Positions 61,357 to 64,000 of a stretch of 64,000 bases of DNA are shown piece after piece (position 1 is the stretch's first letter; each line of letters begins with the position of its first letter). Source of the stretch: Verrucomicrobiia bacterium (lineage in GTDB: Bacteria > Verrucomicrobiota > Verrucomicrobiia > Limisphaerales > Fontisphaeraceae). The notes under the pieces are model-generated. The model was not told the origin of the DNA and did no database searches. It saw only the letters and a program-made list of their open reading frames with translations. The position numbers were made by a program, and so were the translations under genes. The stretch spans positions 1 to 64,000 of the forward strand of contig JAOAIT010000028.1 of assembly GCA_026414565.1 (NCBI GenBank), read 5' to 3'.

Positions 61357-61953
61357 ATGGAACTGATCTTTTTGGGATTGTTGTTGTTGACCTCGCTGGT
61401 GGGGGGGACGGTCATCGTTGAACGCGGGCTGGCCCTGCGGCGGAGCCGCGTGGTGCCGGCCGAGGTGGTGGCGGCGCTGCAGAACTGCCACGGCCCCCAA
61501 GATTTGGGGATGCTGTTGAAGATCTGCCAGCAAAAGCCCTCAAGCCTCAGCCGGCTGGTACAGGTGGCCGCGCAGCATCTGGAATGGCCCAAGGACGAAA
61601 ACGCGGAGGCGGTGCAGACGCAGGCGCGGCAGGAGATTGTGGGGTTGGAGCGGGGGCTGGTGATTCTGGAAATCACCGTGGGCATAGCGCCGCTGCTGGG
61701 GCTGGTGGGGACGGTGTTTGGGTTGATGAGCCTCTTTGGGACGCTGGGCAGCAGTGAAATCATCCAGAGCACCGAGCTGGCCAAGGGCATTTCGGTCATT
61801 CTGACGGCCACGCTGCTGGGGCTGTTGATCGCCATTCCAGCGCTGATTGCGTGGAGTTACTACAATGCCAAAATCCAGGCCATGGCCGTGGAGATGGAAA
61901 GTTTGTGCACCGAGTTTTTGCGGCGGCAATACCTGCGCCGCGGTCCGGGTTGA
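61357..61953 (+). CDS. exbB: ExbB/TolQ-family proton channel
   Basis: A 198-residue protein with a first transmembrane helix at the N-terminus (L-I-F-L-G-L-L-L-L-T-S-L-V-G-G) and two more after a cytoplasmic loop: I-T-V-G-I-A-P-L-L-G-L-V-G-T-V-F-G-L-M and I-S-V-I-L-T-A-T-L-L-G-L-L-I-A-I-P. The A-P-L-L-G-L-x-G-T-V motif is the family mark. Sits 93 bases after tonB and 6 bases before exbD. Confidence 0.9.
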   Translation: MELIFLGLLLLTSLVGGTVIVERGLALRRSRVVPAEVVAALQNCHGPQDLGMLLKICQQKPSSLSRLVQVAAQHLEWPKDENAEAVQTQARQEIVGLERGLVILEITVGIAPLLGLVGTVFGLMSLFGTLGSSEIIQSTELAKGISVILTATLLGLLIAIPALIAWSYYNAKIQAMAVEMESLCTEFLRRQYLRRGPG

Positions 61954-61959
61954 GGCGTC

Positions 61960-62376
61960 ATGCAATTCATCACCCATCGCCGCCGACACGCGCCCACGAT
62001 CATCATCGTGGCGCTGATTGACATTTTGATCGTTCTGCTGATTTTCCTGATTGTGACCACCACGTTCAAAAACCAGCAGCCCTCGCTGCGGCTGACGCTG
62101 CCGGAATCCCGGCAGGCGCAGGCGGGGGTGTCGGAGTCCGGGACGGTGTTGCTGGTGGAGGTGGACAAGCAGGCGCCCTATTTGCGGTACAACGGGATGG
62201 CGGTGACCCTGGATCAGTTGCGCAAGGAGTTTGCCAGCCAGGCCGCGCGCCAGCCGCCGCCGGGGGTGGCGATTCGCGCGGATGCACTGGCGCCCTTCGA
62301 GCAGATCGTGCGCGTAATGGATGCGGCGCGTGAGGCGCGCCTGACCAATCTGAGCGCCCACGTGCGCAGCCCCTGA
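61960..62376 (+). CDS. exbD: ExbD/TolR-family protein
   Basis: A 138-residue protein with one N-terminal transmembrane helix containing the proton-binding Asp (V-A-L-I-D-I-L-I-V-L-L-I-F-L-I-V) and a periplasmic domain ending in D-A-A-R-E-A-R-L-T-N-L. With ExbB it uses the proton gradient to drive TonB. It converges with the PAS gene 9 bases beyond its stop. Confidence 0.88.
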   Translation: MQFITHRRRHAPTIIIVALIDILIVLLIFLIVTTTFKNQQPSLRLTLPESRQAQAGVSESGTVLLVEVDKQAPYLRYNGMAVTLDQLRKEFASQAARQPPPGVAIRADALAPFEQIVRVMDAAREARLTNLSAHVRSP

Positions 62377-62385
62377 GGCCGGAGG

Positions 62386-62871
62386 TTAGAGGGGGGCCTG
62401 GTGCAGGATGGTCTTGGCCGTGTTCAACCACGGCATGGGAGGCGGGGCGTGGGTGTCCTCGAGCATCACCAGCGCCAGGAGCTCGCCATCGTGGCGCAGG
62501 GCGGAGGCGGTCAGGCGCAGATGGAGCTCCCGCACATGCCCATGGGCGCCCAGCAGTGCATGATGATTGCGCTGCACCACGGGCCGGCCGGCGAGCACCT
62601 CCTCCACGCTTTGCCTGACGGCGCATTTGGCACAGGCGGGCGCATGGCCGCAGCCCTCGGGATGCTCCCCGGCATGGACGCAGTGGAAGGCATCGCCATT
62701 CTGGCGGTAAAGCATGGCTTTGCGCTCGGTGCCGCTGAGGGTGGCGGCGGCGCGGTTGAGGTGAAGGATGCGCAGGCGCTCGTCCATGATCAGCAGGGCG
62801 TGGGGGAAACCCTCGAAGACTTCGCGGAAGAGGTCTGAGCGTACAAAAACCGGTTGCGACACTGGATTCAT
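62386..62871 (-). CDS. stand-alone PAS-domain protein
   Basis: A 161-residue protein that is one PAS domain with nothing added. The fold begins F-E-G-F-P-H-A-L-L-I-M-D-E-R-L-R-I-L-H-L-N-R-A-A and holds a Cys/His-rich insertion (F-H-C-V-H-A ... E-G-C-G-H, A-C-A-K-C) seen in PAS domains of histidine kinases that bind heme or iron-sulfur or sense redox. No kinase or effector is attached, so it would act through another protein. Confidence 0.75.
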   Translation of the reverse strand: MNPVSQPVFVRSDLFREVFEGFPHALLIMDERLRILHLNRAAATLSGTERKAMLYRQNGDAFHCVHAGEHPEGCGHAPACAKCAVRQSVEEVLAGRPVVQRNHHALLGAHGHVRELHLRLTASALRHDGELLALVMLEDTHAPPPMPWLNTAKTILHQAPL

Positions 62872-62954
62872 GTGGCCACTGGTTTATGGTTACGCTGCAA
62901 TGTAACACAGCCGGAGACGAACTGCCAAATGGCCGGCCTTGCAGGGGCGTGGGG

Positions 62955-64000
62955 TCAGGGTTGCAGCCGGGCGCGGAAGAACTCGCGGGCCTGGCGGGGG
63001 GCATCATCCACCACCAGGACGGTGCCGGAGGGGTCCAGCAATTCCACGGCCGGGCCGTTGGTCCAGGTGCGCAGGTCAAGGGAACGCTCAATCAGGATGC
63101 GCTGGTCGGTTTCGCCCGCCATGAGAAACAGCCGCCGCACGGTGGCATTGGTGGGGGCGGTGACGGTGAAACGCACAAAGACGGGCGGGTTGGTGCGCGG
63201 GACAATTTGTGCCCGGAGGAGGGCGCCTTCGACGCCGGCGACGACGAGCTGGCCGGCCTGGGTGGCGGCGCCGAAAAGGGATTTCTGGGTGAGGGTGCCG
63301 ACGTTGATCCAGGCGTGTCCGTTGGTGCTGGCCAGCACGGTGCCCTGGTTGCCGACGACATACCAGATGCCGCCGACGCGGGTGACATCATTCAACCAGG
63401 TGGTGACGCCGGTGGCCTGGGGGGTCCAGTTCAGGCCATTGGTGCTGAACAGGAGCAGCCCGCCCTGGCCCACGGCGGCGAGCCGGTCTTCCACCCAGCG
63501 GACGCGAAAAATCCAATTGGTCCGGCCGGTGGGCTGGGCGCTCCATTGAATGCCATCGGCGCTGGTCAACAGCGTGCCGCGATCGCCCACCACCACCCAG
63601 CCGCCAGGGTACGCCGCGGCGCCGGAGAGAAAGTGGGGGACGGGGGTGGCACGCTGTTGCCAGGTTTGGCCGCCATCGGGGCTGTGAAAGAGGACGCCGT
63701 TGCCGCCGGCCACGATGATTTCCTGGCCGCGGAGAGCGACGGCCTGCAGATCGTTGGTGGTCAAACGCTGGGGCAGTTCCCGCCAGAAAATGCCCAGGGT
63801 GGTGGCCGTGTTGGTCACCAGCCGCCCCTGCAGGTTGGTGGCCAGGATGTTGGTCAGGTAACCTTCGCTGAGGAGGACGGCGCCCTGGTTTCCGACGGCC
63901 ACCAGGCGGTTGGAGGAGCCGGCGACGCCCAGCAGGATGGCGTTGGTGGCCGTGGGGGGCACGGCTTCCAGGCTCCATTGCACGCCGTCGCTGCTGGTGA
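62955..64000 (-). CDS. secreted beta-propeller-type protein, truncated at the right edge
   Basis: A frame running from the right edge to a stop at 62955; 348 codons are visible and the reading frame is open upstream, so the N-terminus is missing. Repeated units (for example L-T-S-A-D-G-I-Q-W-S, F-S-T-N-G-L-N-W-T-P and L-A-S-T-N-G-H-A-W-I) are BNR/YCF48-type propeller blades. A different C-terminal domain closes with E-R-S-L-D-L-R-T-W-T ... E-F-F-R-A-R-L, similar to the tail of other secreted proteins here. Confidence 0.8.
   Translation of the reverse strand, partial: TSSDGVQWSLEAVPPTATNAILLGVAGSSNRLVAVGNQGAVLLSEGYLTNILATNLQGRLVTNTATTLGIFWRELPQRLTTNDLQAVALRGQEIIVAGGNGVLFHSPDGGQTWQQRATPVPHFLSGAAAYPGGWVVVGDRGTLLTSADGIQWSAQPTGRTNWIFRVRWVEDRLAAVGQGGLLLFSTNGLNWTPQATGVTTWLNDVTRVGGIWYVVGNQGTVLASTNGHAWINVGTLTQKSLFGAATQAGQLVVAGVEGALLRAQIVPRTNPPVFVRFTVTAPTNATVRRLFLMAGETDQRILIERSLDLRTWTNGPAVELLDPSGTVLVVDDAPRQAREFFRARLQP

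Overview
The window looks like GC-rich chromosomal DNA of a Verrucomicrobiota-type bacterium (inference, from gene content only). The pointers are secreted proteins of DUF1080, DUF1343/NamZ, ThuA and PQQ-propeller type, a Tat-tagged sugar isomerase/epimerase-like protein, repeat-rich subtilase architecture, and several secreted proteins ending in a short F-Y-R-L/V type tail. No rRNA, tRNA or CRISPR array was seen.

Positions 1 to about 17.46 kb are one end of a transposable (Mu-like) prophage that runs off the left edge. It is organised divergently around a control region at about 9.75-10.73 kb. Leftward (minus strand) come two AT-richer unknown genes, then a holin/lipoprotein lysis-type cassette, small Mu gp25/26-like genes, terminase small and large subunits, a portal protein fused to a Mu-F-like domain, an HK97-type prohead protease, an HK97-type major capsid protein and a head-tail connector. 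Rightward (plus strand) come a ribbon-helix-helix protein, small DNA-binding proteins, a MuA-like DDE transposase, a MuB-like ATPase, a Gam-like DNA-end protector, a stand-alone DnaA domain-IV-like protein, a GemA-like protein and a winged-helix-like protein. The transposition genes resemble Mu while the head genes are HK97-like, so this is a mosaic. Near-identical inverted repeats lie in the control region.

From 17.8 kb rightward the DNA is host-like. In order it holds: an overlapping operon (secreted Pro/Ala-rich protein, TPR protein, FlgN-like coiled coil, sigma-54 response regulator); a serine hydrolase; a Nudix hydrolase; a ThuA protein and a NarL-type regulator; a PIG-L deacetylase; a secreted unknown; a methyltransferase behind a striking inverted repeat; a DUF1080 lipoprotein and a NamZ-like exo-muramidase; an SLBB lipoprotein and a gamma-carbonic-anhydrase-like protein; and a 1603-residue subtilase with five copies of a beta-rich module. 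Then come korA-korB (2-oxoacid:ferredoxin oxidoreductase), a DnaA-box-containing intergenic region and dnaA.

Left of 49 kb a minus-strand series encodes a two-part membrane/spermidine-synthase-like pair and, further right, a PfkB sugar kinase, a PQQ propeller protein and a pseudokinase/coiled-coil/FGE fusion. The rest holds an outer-membrane protein, a TrpB2-type tryptophan synthase beta chain, araA, gatB, a GIY-YIG nuclease, an ABC-2 permease, a Zn/Cd-type P-ATPase, a Tat-exported TIM-barrel protein, a TonB-ExbB-ExbD set, a PAS protein, and a propeller protein cut by the right edge.

By eye, the plus strand is C-rich throughout the prophage and G-rich throughout the host part, whichever strand the genes use. 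The change occurs at about 17.5 kb and not at dnaA.
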